From Bradyrhizobium sp. (GTDB taxonomy: Bacteria > Pseudomonadota > Alphaproteobacteria > Rhizobiales > Xanthobacteraceae), in assembly GCA_018971675.1 (NCBI GenBank), contig JAGXAF010000008.1:1-36489 (forward strand): 36,489 nt of DNA. The letters are read 5' to 3'. The position numbers were made by a program, and so were the translations under genes. A model generated the notes under the pieces. It saw only the letters and a list, made by a program, of their open reading frames with translations, made no database searches and was not told where the DNA came from. Shown piece after piece: positions 1 to 9,026 of the stretch. The first letter of the stretch is position 1. Each line of letters starts with the position of its first letter.

Positions 1-96
1 CTGATCTCGATTTATCAGCGTCTTCGAGGCTTCGAGGCCCAGATCGACGACAAGCCGCTGGCTGCGATCGAGACGCAGGCGGAGCCGGCGTCCTAG
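1..96 (+). CDS. 3' end of an unidentified protein
   Basis: An open frame runs from the first base of the window to a TAG at 94-96 and encodes 31 residues ending in ETQAEPAS. The start lies outside the window. The visible tail is hydrophilic with no recognisable motif, so no function can be given. It converges on the yghU-like gene on the opposite strand 63 bp away. That this is a gene end and not a chance frame is an inference from position and composition. Confidence 0.4.
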   Translation: MISIYQRLRGFEAQIDDKPLAAIETQAEPAS

Positions 97-159
97 TTGC
101 GACGCGGTGATGGGCGCGGTTGTCGCCACACGCGGGCGTGAGGCGTTATGCTTTCGAGG

Positions 160-1056
160 TCAGGTTTTCGCAGGCTCGCCGATCTTGTCCTGCGTTTTGG
201 TGTCAAAATCGGAGGCGTCGTGGCGCTCGTGGAGCTGGCTTGCAGGATCGCCGGAGGTCCGGTTGACCATGCGGCCGCGCTTGACGGCGGGACGCCTGGC
301 GATGGCGTCGGTCCAGCGCCGCACGTTCTTGTATTCGTGGACCGACAGGAATTCGCCGGAAGCGCCATAGAGCAGGCCCTTGGCGAGAGCACCATACCAG
401 GGCCAGACCGCGATGTCGGCGATGGTGTATTCGGCCCCTGCGAGATATTCGTTATCTGTAAGCCGGCGGTCGAGCACGTCGAGCTGTCGTTTGACCTCCA
501 TCGCGAAACGGTCGATGGCATATTCGATCCTGGTCGGCGCATAGACGTAGAAGTGTCCAAAACCGCCGCCGAGATAGGGCGCGGCGCCCATCTGCCAGAA
601 CAGCCATGAGAAGCATTCGGCGCGCGCGGCGCCCCTGGCCGGCAGGAACGCACCGAATTTTTCCGCCAGATGCACCAGGATGGAACCGGATTCGAACACC
701 CGGATCGGCTCCGGGCCGCTGCGGTCCACCAGCGCCGGGATCTTGGAGTTCGGATTGACCGCGACAAAGCCGCTGCCAAACTGGTCGCCATCGATCCGGA
801 TCAGCCAGGCGTCGTATTCGGCGCCCTTGTGGCCGGCCGCCAGCAGTTCCTCCAGCATCACCGTGACCTTCACACCATTCGGTGTCGCCTTTGAATAGAG
901 CTGCATGGGATGGCGGCCGACCGGCAATTCCTTCTCGTGCGTGGCGCCGGCGGTCGGACGGTTGATGCTGGCAAAGCGGCCTCCGTTCTCCTTGGTCCAC
1001 GTCCACACCTTGGGTGGCGTATAGGCGGAGGAATCGGGCGCAGCGGTATCGGTCAT
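160..1056 (-). CDS. yghU: YghU-type glutathione S-transferase / disulfide-bond oxidoreductase
   Basis: A cytosolic glutathione transferase of the YghU (nu) class, a family with glutathione-dependent disulfide reductase and organic-peroxide reducing activity. The 298 residues are close to the 288 of E. coli YghU. The long N-terminal extension typical of the class is present (residues 1-50, including FASINRPTAGAT at 28-39). The thioredoxin-fold glutathione site shows NPNSKIPAL (101-109) and ESGSILVHLAEKF (122-134). The helical C-terminal domain follows, with the usual YTIADIAVWPW segment. The ATG is preceded by CGGAG about 8 nt upstream. It stands alone, converging with the partial gene at the window start, and has a palindromic repeat remnant upstream. 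The physiological substrate is not indicated by the context. Confidence 0.9.
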   Translation of the reverse strand: MTDTAAPDSSAYTPPKVWTWTKENGGRFASINRPTAGATHEKELPVGRHPMQLYSKATPNGVKVTVMLEELLAAGHKGAEYDAWLIRIDGDQFGSGFVAVNPNSKIPALVDRSGPEPIRVFESGSILVHLAEKFGAFLPARGAARAECFSWLFWQMGAAPYLGGGFGHFYVYAPTRIEYAIDRFAMEVKRQLDVLDRRLTDNEYLAGAEYTIADIAVWPWYGALAKGLLYGASGEFLSVHEYKNVRRWTDAIARRPAVKRGRMVNRTSGDPASQLHERHDASDFDTKTQDKIGEPAKT

Positions 1057-1153
1057 TCAGTCAAACTCCGAATATTTTAGATGTTCCTGAGTGCAGCTAG
1101 GGGCCTGAACGCCCCGGACAAGCCCCCCGGGGGATGATGGATGGTTCGATTTT

Positions 1154-1205
1154 CGTCAATTTGCAAGGCGCCAACGGGTCGCGCGAATGCGCGCTCGATG
1201 ACTCG
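1154..1205 (+). repeat. Degraded copy of interspersed palindromic repeat (family A)
   Basis: This stretch matches the left half of the full element at 21984-22101: both contain CCAACGGGTCG, then a short GCGC/GCGC or GGGC/GCCC hairpin around GAATG, then CGATGAC. It fills the gap between the monooxygenase stop and the yghU start. It looks like a decayed copy without the right terminal arm. Confidence 0.6.
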
Positions 1206-1217
1206 CACTGACGATGA

Positions 1218-2888
1218 TCATAACGTTGCGATTTTGCGCGGCCGTTCCGCCGCCGTCATCGTAAATCCCTCATAGCCCCTGGCCACGACGTCATTGCAGA
1301 TCCGCCGATAGGCGCCAACGCCGCCAATATAGGGCATGAAGATCCGCGGCTTGCCGGGGATGTTGGCGCCCATGTACCAGGAATTGGCCTGCGGATAGAG
1401 CGTGGCATGCGCAATCTCGTTGACATGGGCGACCCATTTGTCTTCGGCGTCGCGTTCGGCTTCCATGATCGAAAGACCATGATCGCGCATGAAGCTGATG
1501 CAGTCCGCAATCCAGTCGACATGCTGCTCGATCGACACGATCATGTTGGACAGCACCGACGGACTGCCGGGGCCGGTGATGACGAACAGATTTGGGAAGC
1601 CCGCGCTCATCAGGCCCAGATAGGTTCGCGGCCCCTCGGCCCATTTCCGGTTCAGCGTTGCGCCGTCGCGGCCGACAATGTCGATTTTCGCAACCGATCC
1701 CGTCATCGCATCGAAGCCGGTGGCCAGCACCAGCGCGTCGACCTCGTAGTCCTTGCCCGCGGCGCGAACCGCATGCGGCAGGATCTGCTCGATGCCTGAG
1801 GATTTGATGTCGACCAGCTTTACGTTGGGCCGATTGAAGGTCGCGAAATAGTCGGTGTCGACGCAGATGCGCTTGGTTCCGATCGGGTGATTGTTGGGCT
1901 GCAGCAGTTTTGCGGTTTCGGGATCGCGCACGATCTCGGCGATCTTCTGCCGAACGAAACCGGCCGCGGTGTCGTTGGCAGCCGCGTCGAGCGCAAGATC
2001 GTTATAGACGCCCATGAAGGTGAGCCCGCCCCTGGCCCAGCGCTCTTCGTATTTGGCGCGTCGTTCATTGTCGCCGTCGTCGAGCGCGCCGCGATCCGGC
2101 AATTCCTGGTAGATGCCGTTGCGCGTCTGTTCCCGCGCAAAGCGCCGGATCTCGGGGTAGCGCGAGCGGAATGACTCCCGCTCCTCGGCGGTCAGCGCCG
2201 CGTTGCGTGCAGGGATGGAGAAATTCGCGGTGCGCTGGAACACCGTCAGATGGTTCGCCTGCTCGGCGATCACAGGCACCGACTGGATCGCCGAGGACCC
2301 CGTGCCGATCACGGCGACGCGCTTGCCGGTGAAGTCGATAGAATGATGCGGCCAGTGGCCGGTATGATAGACCTCACCCTTGAAATCGGCCAAGCCCTTG
2401 ATGTCGGGCACCCGCGCGTTCGAGAGGCATCCGGTGGCGAGGATGACAAAGCTCGCGGTGACCGTCTTGCCGCCGGCCAGGGTAACCGACCAGCAGCCGG
2501 CGCTCCCGTCGAATACGGCCTGCTCGACGCGGCTGCTGAACTCGATGTCGCGGCGCAAATCAAAACGATCGGCGACGTGGTTGGCGTATTTCAGGATCTC
2601 GGGCTGCGGCGCGTAGCGTTCGCTCCAGTCCCATTCCTGCTGCAATTCCTCGGAGAACGAATAGGAATATTGCATGCTCTCGACGTCGCAGCGCGCGCCT
2701 GGATACCTGTTCCAGTACCAGGTGCCGCCGACGCCATCGCCCTGCTCGTAGACCCGCACCGACAGATCCAGCCCGCGCAGCCGGTGCAGCATGTACATGC
2801 CGGCGAAACCGGCACCGACCACCACGGCATCATAGGTTTCGGAGCCCGCGGCGCTGGTTTTGCCCGATGTGGATGGCAGGGCGGACAT
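1218..2888 (-). CDS. Baeyer-Villiger-type flavin-containing monooxygenase
   Basis: An FAD- and NADPH-dependent class B monooxygenase that inserts one oxygen atom from O2 into a ketone or similar substrate. From the chosen ATG it is 556 residues, normal for the family. The FAD Rossmann motif GAGFAG is at 25-30 and GGTWYWNRYPGARCD, typical of these enzymes, at 54-68. The Baeyer-Villiger fingerprint F-x-G-x3-H-x3-W-P is complete at 169-180 (F169, G171, H175, W179, P180). The NADPH-binding GTGSSAIQ is at 195-202. The start at 2888 is preferred because GGGAGAG lies 8-9 nt upstream; the open frame continues to a TTG at 2957 with no ribosome-binding site. The substrate cannot be inferred. It follows the RND efflux genes on the same strand but is separated from them by a repeat. 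Confidence 0.88.
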   Translation of the reverse strand: MSALPSTSGKTSAAGSETYDAVVVGAGFAGMYMLHRLRGLDLSVRVYEQGDGVGGTWYWNRYPGARCDVESMQYSYSFSEELQQEWDWSERYAPQPEILKYANHVADRFDLRRDIEFSSRVEQAVFDGSAGCWSVTLAGGKTVTASFVILATGCLSNARVPDIKGLADFKGEVYHTGHWPHHSIDFTGKRVAVIGTGSSAIQSVPVIAEQANHLTVFQRTANFSIPARNAALTAEERESFRSRYPEIRRFAREQTRNGIYQELPDRGALDDGDNERRAKYEERWARGGLTFMGVYNDLALDAAANDTAAGFVRQKIAEIVRDPETAKLLQPNNHPIGTKRICVDTDYFATFNRPNVKLVDIKSSGIEQILPHAVRAAGKDYEVDALVLATGFDAMTGSVAKIDIVGRDGATLNRKWAEGPRTYLGLMSAGFPNLFVITGPGSPSVLSNMIVSIEQHVDWIADCISFMRDHGLSIMEAERDAEDKWVAHVNEIAHATLYPQANSWYMGANIPGKPRIFMPYIGGVGAYRRICNDVVARGYEGFTMTAAERPRKIATL

Positions 2889-3006
2889 GATGGCGCTCTC
2901 CCGAACGGATTCCCCGTTGTTGTCGGCCAACATTCTATCCGACGCGGCAAAGCGCAAGGGCCAAAACGGCGGCTCCGGGCAGCGTATGCGCTAGCAGGAG
3001 AGAACC

Positions 3007-3057
3007 GGATTGCTTCGTCGCGGAGCCTGTCATCCGGCGCGCATTTGCCCGACCTGT
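3007..3057 (-). repeat. Partial copy of palindromic repeat family A
   Basis: In reverse orientation this segment matches the element at 21984-22101, including the block GGATTGCTTCGTCGCGGAGC and the following CTGTCATC. It ends just before the stop codon of the membrane-fusion protein gene at 3063. It may act as a transcription-stopping or RNA-stabilising structure; that is inference. Confidence 0.7.
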
Positions 3058-3062
3058 TTCCC

Positions 3063-4271
3063 CTACCCCTTGACGTCGGGTCGCTCCGAGACCTTTTCGG
3101 GCCCGGTCTTGGTGGTGGGAGCGCTACCGACGACATGAACCTGGTCCCCATCAGCCATGCCGTCGGGCGGTGCCACAATGACGCGGTCATCCGGCGAGAG
3201 GCCGGAGGCCAGCTCGATGTCGCGCCCGAGATCGCGGGCGATGGTGACGGTCTTGAACAGCACCTTATCGTCACTGCCGACAGTTGCGACCCGCAAACCG
3301 TTCTGGTTGAAGATCAGCGCGCTTGCGGGAATGTGAAGCGGCGGCGCGCCGTCGCGCACCAGGTTCATCCGCACGCTGGCATAACTGCCCGGCATCAATT
3401 CGCCGCCGGCATTGTCGAGCGCGAGCTGCATCCGCGTTGTCCCGGAGCCGACATCGACCGATTGCGACGACGCTTCCACGGTCGCCGGGAAGGTCCGGTT
3501 CGGATAGTCCGGGACTGTGATGACCGCCTTGGCGCCGATTTTGATCGACGGCACGTAGCTTTGCGGCACGTTAACATAAACCCTGAGCTTCTTGATGTCG
3601 GATATCACGAACATCGCAGGCCCGCTGTTGCCGCCGGCATTGATCAGGGCGCCGACGTCGGTGTCGCGGGAGGTGACCACGCCATCGAACGGCGCAGTGA
3701 TCTTCTTGTAGCCGGCGAGCGCCTCCAGCCGCTCCACATTGGCCTGGCCAGCCTTGACCGCGGCGTTCTTGTTGGAGAGATCGGCGGTGCGCTCATCGAT
3801 TTCCTGCATCGACACGAAATTCGAAGAGATCAGCGTCTTGCGGCGGTTCAGGGTGGCTTCAGACAGTTTGGCGCTGGCTTCCTGGCTGGCGAGGTCGGCG
3901 CGTGCCTGCAACAACTGCTGATCGAGATCCGGCGCCTCGATCTCGGCGATCACCTGTCCGGCCTTGACCCGGGCCCCGATATCGGCGCTCCAGCTTTTCA
4001 GGTAGCCGCTGACGCGGGCAAAGATCGGTGCGCGATAATAGGCCTCCAGCCGGCCGGGTAAGTCGAGGGTGGGGCTAAGCGCCTTGGGGTCCGGCAGCAC
4101 CACCGCCACCGTCGGAATGGCCTGGTTGTCCGTCCATTGCCGCAGCTTCGCCTCGGTATCCTCACGCGCCCTGATCCCGGTCACCACGACCAGCACGGCG
4201 ATGCCACCCGCCACAAGCCCGAAAATGCTCAATCGCCGGCGGGACACCGGCGAGCGGGATTCAGTGGGCAT
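3063..4271 (-). CDS. RND efflux periplasmic adaptor (membrane-fusion protein)
   Basis: The periplasmic adaptor of a tripartite RND pump, 402 residues from the ATG at 4271. It has a short cytoplasmic N-terminus (SRRRLSIFGL), one membrane anchor with sequence VAGGIAVLVVVTGI, then the barrel-sandwich (lipoyl-like) segment APIFARVSGYL...VKAGQVIAEIEAPDLDQQL. A coiled-coil hairpin follows, then a second lipoyl half (ITAPFDGVVTSRDTDVGALI), a beta-barrel and a membrane-proximal domain. It overlaps the stop codon of the permease gene by 11 nt, so the two are co-translated, with the permease first. The longer open frame to 4358 lies within the permease gene and is not needed. No outer-membrane factor is adjacent, so the pump presumably shares one encoded elsewhere. 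Confidence 0.93.
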   Translation of the reverse strand: MPTESRSPVSRRRLSIFGLVAGGIAVLVVVTGIRAREDTEAKLRQWTDNQAIPTVAVVLPDPKALSPTLDLPGRLEAYYRAPIFARVSGYLKSWSADIGARVKAGQVIAEIEAPDLDQQLLQARADLASQEASAKLSEATLNRRKTLISSNFVSMQEIDERTADLSNKNAAVKAGQANVERLEALAGYKKITAPFDGVVTSRDTDVGALINAGGNSGPAMFVISDIKKLRVYVNVPQSYVPSIKIGAKAVITVPDYPNRTFPATVEASSQSVDVGSGTTRMQLALDNAGGELMPGSYASVRMNLVRDGAPPLHIPASALIFNQNGLRVATVGSDDKVLFKTVTIARDLGRDIELASGLSPDDRVIVAPPDGMADGDQVHVVGSAPTTKTGPEKVSERPDVKG

Positions 4272-7200
4272 GCGGCTTCTCCAGTGCATCGGAACTTCTC
4301 GTGTCTCGTGCCTTGACGCCTCGTGTTTTGTGCACCGTGCTAAACACCACGGGAACAAACATCAGCGTCGCGATGGTAGCGAAGATCAGTCCGCCGATTA
4401 CCGCGCGGCCGAGCGGCGCGTTCTGCTCGCCGCCCTCGCCCAGCCCGAGCGCCATCGGCGTCATGCCGATGATCATCGCCAGCGCCGTCATCAGTACCGG
4501 GCGGAAGCGCACGAAGCCGGCATCGATCGCAGCCGCGACGGGATCGCCAAGCTCTTGGTAACGCTCGCGGGCAAAGCTGATCACCAGCACGCTGTTGGCG
4601 GTGGCCACCCCCATGCACATGATGGCGCCGGTCAGGGCCGGCACTGACAGCGTGGTGTGGGTGGCGAAGAGGATCCAGACGATGCCGGCGAGTGCCGCCG
4701 GCAGCGCCGTGATGATCACGAACGGGTCGGACCAGGACTGGAAGTTCACCACGATCAGAAAGTAGATCAGCACGATCGCGGCCAACAGCCCGAACAGCAG
4801 CCCGGAAAACGCGCTATTCATGGTCTGCACCTGGCCGAGCAAATGCACCGAACTGCCCTTCGGCGCTTCCTTGGCGGTATCGGCGATCACGGCCCGGACG
4901 TCCGCGGCCACCGCGCCGAGGTCGCGCCCCTGCGGGGTCGCATAGATCTGCACCATCGGCTGGATGTCATATTGCGAGACCACCGCATTCGACGTCGTCC
5001 GGGTGATGTTGGCGATGCCGCCGAGGATCGGGGCCACCGGGCCTCCCGCGGTGATCGGCAGCGTCTCCAGCGCGCCCATCGAATCCATCTGGTATTGCGG
5101 GGCCTGCATCACGATCGAGTACGAAACGCCATTGTCGGGATTGAGGTAGTAGGTCGGCGCGACCTGCGAGCTGCCGGCGAGGTTGACGACCAGGCTGTTG
5201 GTGACGTCGCGCTCGGTCAGCCCGACATATTGCGCACGGGTGCGATCGACATCGATATTGAAGCTCGGATTGTTGGGCGACTGCTGGATACGCGCGTCGG
5301 CGATGCCGGGGATGCGGCGAATCCGGCTCAGGAGCTTGTTGGCGTAGGCAAAGTTCGCGGAGAGGTTGGCGCCGCGAACCTGAAGGTCGAGCGGCGCCGG
5401 CGCACCGAAATTGAGGATCTGACTGACAATATCCGCTGGCAGGAACGCGAACGTCATGCCCGGAAAGGCGCGCGGCAGTTGCTCGCGCAGCGCCTGGACG
5501 TAATCCGCGGTCGGCCGATGGCCTTCCTTCAGCTTGATCTGGATATCGCCGTCCTGCGGGCCGATCACCCCGGTGTTGTTGTAGGTCATGTTGATGCCGC
5601 TGATCGGCATGCCGATATTGTCGGCGAGCGTATCGATCTCTCCCGGCGGGATGATCTTGCGGATCACCTTCTGGACCTCGGCAAACTGGTTGGCGGTTTC
5701 CTCGACGCGGGTACCGATCTGGGCGCGCGCATGCATCAGGATCGAGCCGGAATCGACCGACGGGAAGAAGTTGCGCCCGAGGAACGGCACCAGCAGGAAC
5801 GATACGACCACGAGGCCCAGGAAACCGGCAACAAACGGCGCCCGCCGCTGCATCGCCATCGACAGCAGGTCGCGATAGCCGCCACGGATTCGTTCGAAGC
5901 GCGCCTCGAAACCGCGCTGGAAGCGGACCAGCGGATTGCGCGACGGCGGCCGCGTAGCCTCGTCATGATCGGCATGCGGCTGCAGCAGGTATTTCGCCAT
6001 CGTGGGCACCAGCGTGCGCGACAGGATGAACGACCAGGTCATCGCGAACATCACCGCTTCGGCCATCGGCACGAACAGGAAGCGCGCGACGCCCTGCAGG
6101 AAGAACATCGGCACGAACACGATGCAGATGCAGAGCAGCGACACGAAGGCCGGTGTCACGATCTGCCTAGCGCCGTCAAGGATCGATCGCTCGACCTCCT
6201 TGCCCTGCTCCAGATGGTAATTGATGTTTTCGATCGTCACCGTGGCGTCGTCGACCAGAATACCGACCGCGAGCGCAAGGCCGCCCAGCGTCATGATGTT
6301 GAGGGTCTCGCCGATCGCCGACAGCATCACGATCGCGCCGAGCACGGCGAGTGGGATCGAGGTCGCGATGATGATGGTCGAACGCCAGCTGCCGAGAAAC
6401 AACAGGATCATCACGCTGGTCAGAAGCGCGGCGATCACGCCTTCATAGGCAACGCCCGTGATCGCGCCGCGAACGAATATCGACTGGTCGCCGATGAACC
6501 CGATCTTGAGCGCATCGGGCAGCGAATCCTTGACGTCGATGACCTTCTGCTTGATGCCGGCAATGATATCGAGGGTCGAGATCGAGCCGGCCTTCAGCAC
6601 CATCATCAGCACCGAGCGGTTGCCGTTGACGTGAACGATGTTGGTCTGCGGCGGATTGCCGTCGCGCACGCTGGCGACGTCGTGGACATAGACCATCGCG
6701 CCGTTGACCATCTTGATCGGCAGGTTGCCGAGATCTTCCATCTTCAGCGGCGAGTTGTTGAGCTGGATCACGTATTCGAAGCCACCGATCTTCTGGGTGC
6801 CGACCGGCGTGATCAGGTTTTGCGCTGCGAGCGCGTTGGCGACATCCTGCCCCGACAGGCCGCGGGCCTGCAGCGCCGGCAGATTGAGGTCGATCTGCAC
6901 CTGGCGCTGCTTGCCTCCGAACGGATAGGGGATCGCGGCACCCGGCACCGTCACCAGTGGCGTGCGCAGCTGGTTGATACCGATATCGGCGAGGTTTTGT
7001 TCGGTAAGACCCTCGCCCGACAGCGCGACCTGGATGATCGGAACCGTTGATGCGCTGTAGTTGAGGATCAGTGGCGGCGTCGCGCCCGGCGGCATTTGTT
7101 TGAGCATGGTCTGCGAGATCGCCGTGACCTGGGCATTGGCGGTCCGTATATCGACGTTCGGCTGGAAGAAGATCTTGATGATGCCGACGCCGTTGTACGA

Positions 7201-7455
7201 ATTGGCGACAATGTGCTCGATATCGTTGACCGTCGTGGTCAGCGCCCGCTGGAACGGCGTGGTGATGCGGCCGGACATCTGGTCCGGCGGCAGGCCGGTA
7301 TACTGCCAGACCACACCGATCACAGGGATTCGAATGTCAGGAAAAATATCGGTGGGCGTGCGCAGCGCGGCCAGCGGTCCGATGATCAGGAGCAGCAGCG
7401 CCAGCACGACAAAAGTATACGGCCGGCTCAGCGCGATACGGACCAGTGCGATCAT
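4261..7455 (-). CDS. RND (AcrB-type) efflux permease
   Basis: The inner-membrane proton-driven pump of the HAE1/AcrB-like RND family, 1064 residues. The N-terminal transmembrane helix (residues 13-30) and the RTPTDIFPDI segment typical of the family are visible. The paired aspartates for proton relay are in the TM4 motif GILVDDATVTIENI (D402, D403). A second set of transmembrane helices occupies about residues 860-1045. The start has no strong Shine-Dalgarno sequence. A 6-bp inverted repeat sits about 40 bp upstream of the start. The gene is followed by its adaptor. Substrate range cannot be read from the sequence; the repeat-domain porter loops resemble exporters annotated for drugs or solvents. 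Confidence 0.94.
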   Translation of the reverse strand: MIALVRIALSRPYTFVVLALLLLIIGPLAALRTPTDIFPDIRIPVIGVVWQYTGLPPDQMSGRITTPFQRALTTTVNDIEHIVANSYNGVGIIKIFFQPNVDIRTANAQVTAISQTMLKQMPPGATPPLILNYSASTVPIIQVALSGEGLTEQNLADIGINQLRTPLVTVPGAAIPYPFGGKQRQVQIDLNLPALQARGLSGQDVANALAAQNLITPVGTQKIGGFEYVIQLNNSPLKMEDLGNLPIKMVNGAMVYVHDVASVRDGNPPQTNIVHVNGNRSVLMMVLKAGSISTLDIIAGIKQKVIDVKDSLPDALKIGFIGDQSIFVRGAITGVAYEGVIAALLTSVMILLFLGSWRSTIIIATSIPLAVLGAIVMLSAIGETLNIMTLGGLALAVGILVDDATVTIENINYHLEQGKEVERSILDGARQIVTPAFVSLLCICIVFVPMFFLQGVARFLFVPMAEAVMFAMTWSFILSRTLVPTMAKYLLQPHADHDEATRPPSRNPLVRFQRGFEARFERIRGGYRDLLSMAMQRRAPFVAGFLGLVVVSFLLVPFLGRNFFPSVDSGSILMHARAQIGTRVEETANQFAEVQKVIRKIIPPGEIDTLADNIGMPISGINMTYNNTGVIGPQDGDIQIKLKEGHRPTADYVQALREQLPRAFPGMTFAFLPADIVSQILNFGAPAPLDLQVRGANLSANFAYANKLLSRIRRIPGIADARIQQSPNNPSFNIDVDRTRAQYVGLTERDVTNSLVVNLAGSSQVAPTYYLNPDNGVSYSIVMQAPQYQMDSMGALETLPITAGGPVAPILGGIANITRTTSNAVVSQYDIQPMVQIYATPQGRDLGAVAADVRAVIADTAKEAPKGSSVHLLGQVQTMNSAFSGLLFGLLAAIVLIYFLIVVNFQSWSDPFVIITALPAALAGIVWILFATHTTLSVPALTGAIMCMGVATANSVLVISFARERYQELGDPVAAAIDAGFVRFRPVLMTALAMIIGMTPMALGLGEGGEQNAPLGRAVIGGLIFATIATLMFVPVVFSTVHKTRGVKARDTRSSDALEKPHAH

Positions 7456-7491
7456 AAGTCAGGTATTCCCGGAACCCGCCCGACAGCGAGG

Positions 7492-7513
7492 ATTGGCGTT
7501 CCACGATGCCAAT
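7492..7513. promoter_or_regulatory. Candidate operator upstream of the RND genes
   Basis: ATTGGC and GCCAAT face each other across a 10-bp spacer, centred about 47 bp upstream of the permease ATG. The size and position suit a TetR- or MarR-type repressor site, but no such regulator is encoded nearby. The remaining 280-bp gap between the RND and otnK genes shows no convincing gene; a small GGCT-T6-AGCC hairpin (minus strand) lies just upstream. Confidence 0.3.
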
Positions 7514-7736
7514 TCGTTCGGGCTGATTTACCCGACCCGGGCTAAAAAAGCCAACGGCGCGCGCCTTCACTTCCGCGGCACCCTTTCCCTGGACGGCCGC
7601 AGAAGGAACCGCTGGAAGGGCCTCAAACGCTCGAGCAGCCATCAAGGGGAAGGACGCTTGCGACGGCACGAACGATGCTCTTGCGCTGATATCACGCTGC
7701 GTCCGCAGCATCGCGACGCGCTGGCCTGGTTTGATT

Positions 7737-9026
7737 TCAGTGCATCATTGAGAGTGCGTCGGAAAAGAATTCCGGCCCGCCGAAATTGCCTGATTTCAGC
7801 GCCATCAGCATCTCGCCAGCGTTGGTGCCGATCGTGCGCAATACCGGAACTCCAGCCGATATCTCGGCGCCGACCAGAAAAGCCGGGATCTTCAGCCGAT
7901 CCACCACCGCACCGGACGTTTCACCGCCCGCGACCACCAGTCGCCGCGCCCCGGCTGCCACCAGGCCTTCCGCCAGATCGGCCATCGCCTGTTCGACCGC
8001 ATGCCCGACTGCATCGCGGCCATGACGGGATTGCAGAGCTGCAACGTCGGCTGGCGTCGAGGTCGAAGCGATCAGCACCGGACCGTCCTCGATCCGCTCC
8101 TTGGCCCAGGCCACCGCGCGCCGAACCTCCTCTTTGCCGGCGATGATCTGCTCGGGATCGAGATGCAGCACCGGCATCACCCGCTCGGCATTGGCGACCT
8201 GTTGCAGGGTGGCCCGCGAACAACTGCCGGCGAGACACGCCGCCGGCCCGCCCACCGGGGCATCCGCCATCGTGCTCGACGCATTCGGCCTTACCCGTCC
8301 CGACGCCACCAGCGCGCGCGCCAGCCCAAGCCCGATGCCGGAAGCGCCGACCGAAAGCCGGTGATCCAGCGCGACCGAGCCGATGGTCTCCAGGTCTGGA
8401 TCGAACACCGCATCGATGATGGCGGCGCTCGCGCCCTGCCCGGCCAACTCAGCGAGCTTCGTCCTCACCGCATCCGCGCCCCGTATCACATCCGCAAGAT
8501 CGACCAGTCCGATCTTGCTCGTGCTCTGGCGCCCCAGCACCCGCACCAGGTTGGAATCGTGCATCGGGTTGAGCGGATGGTCCTTCAGGGGGCTTTCGTT
8601 CAGAGGCACCGAACCGACAAACAAATGACCCTGATAGACGGTGCGGCCGGTGGCCGGAAACGCCGGAGTCACCAGCACGATCGCGTCGCCCGAACCGGCG
8701 CGCAGGGCATCCATCACCGGGCCGATATTGCCGGCATCGGTGGAATCGAAGGTCGAGCAGATCTTGAACAGCACATGATCGGCACCGCGCCCACGCAGCC
8801 ATTTCTCCGATGCGCGCGAGCGTGTCACCGCAACGCCTGCCTCGATCGAGCGGCTCTTCAGCGACACCACCACCGCATCGACCTCGGGCAGCGGCAGATC
8901 GTCCGCCGGCACGCCGATGGTCTGCACCGTGCGCAGGCCGCAGCGGGTCAGCGTGTTGGCGAGATCGGAGGCGCCGGTGTAGTCGTCGGCGATGCAGCCA
9001 AGAGAAAGTTTACTGGCGAGTTTCAC
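7737..9026 (-). CDS. otnK: 3-oxo-tetronate kinase (four-carbon acid-sugar kinase, DUF1537 family)
   Basis: An ATP-dependent kinase that phosphorylates 3-oxo-tetronate at the 4-position in threonate and erythronate breakdown. The length of 429 residues fits the family. The N-terminal substrate-binding motif DDYTGASDLANTL is at 14-26, and the C-terminal nucleotide-binding domain has the glycine-rich VVAGGETSGAV segment. The start is a GTG sharing the tetranucleotide GTGA with the otnI stop, a typical translational-coupling overlap. The neighbours ltnD, otnI and otnC supply the other three steps, which supports the specific name over other DUF1537 kinases. Confidence 0.9.
   Translation of the reverse strand: MKLASKLSLGCIADDYTGASDLANTLTRCGLRTVQTIGVPADDLPLPEVDAVVVSLKSRSIEAGVAVTRSRASEKWLRGRGADHVLFKICSTFDSTDAGNIGPVMDALRAGSGDAIVLVTPAFPATGRTVYQGHLFVGSVPLNESPLKDHPLNPMHDSNLVRVLGRQSTSKIGLVDLADVIRGADAVRTKLAELAGQGASAAIIDAVFDPDLETIGSVALDHRLSVGASGIGLGLARALVASGRVRPNASSTMADAPVGGPAACLAGSCSRATLQQVANAERVMPVLHLDPEQIIAGKEEVRRAVAWAKERIEDGPVLIASTSTPADVAALQSRHGRDAVGHAVEQAMADLAEGLVAAGARRLVVAGGETSGAVVDRLKIPAFLVGAEISAGVPVLRTIGTNAGEMLMALKSGNFGGPEFFSDALSMMH

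Noticed and set aside
2250..4061. 603-residue plus-strand open frame opposite the monooxygenase and adaptor genes
   Set aside because: It spans two well-supported minus-strand genes, has no recognisable domain and is rich in His, Arg, Asp and Gly, as expected of an antisense shadow in GC-rich DNA.
4657..7050. 797-residue plus-strand open frame opposite the RND permease
   Set aside because: Low-complexity Arg/His/Asp composition and complete overlap with a clear RND gene; a shadow frame.
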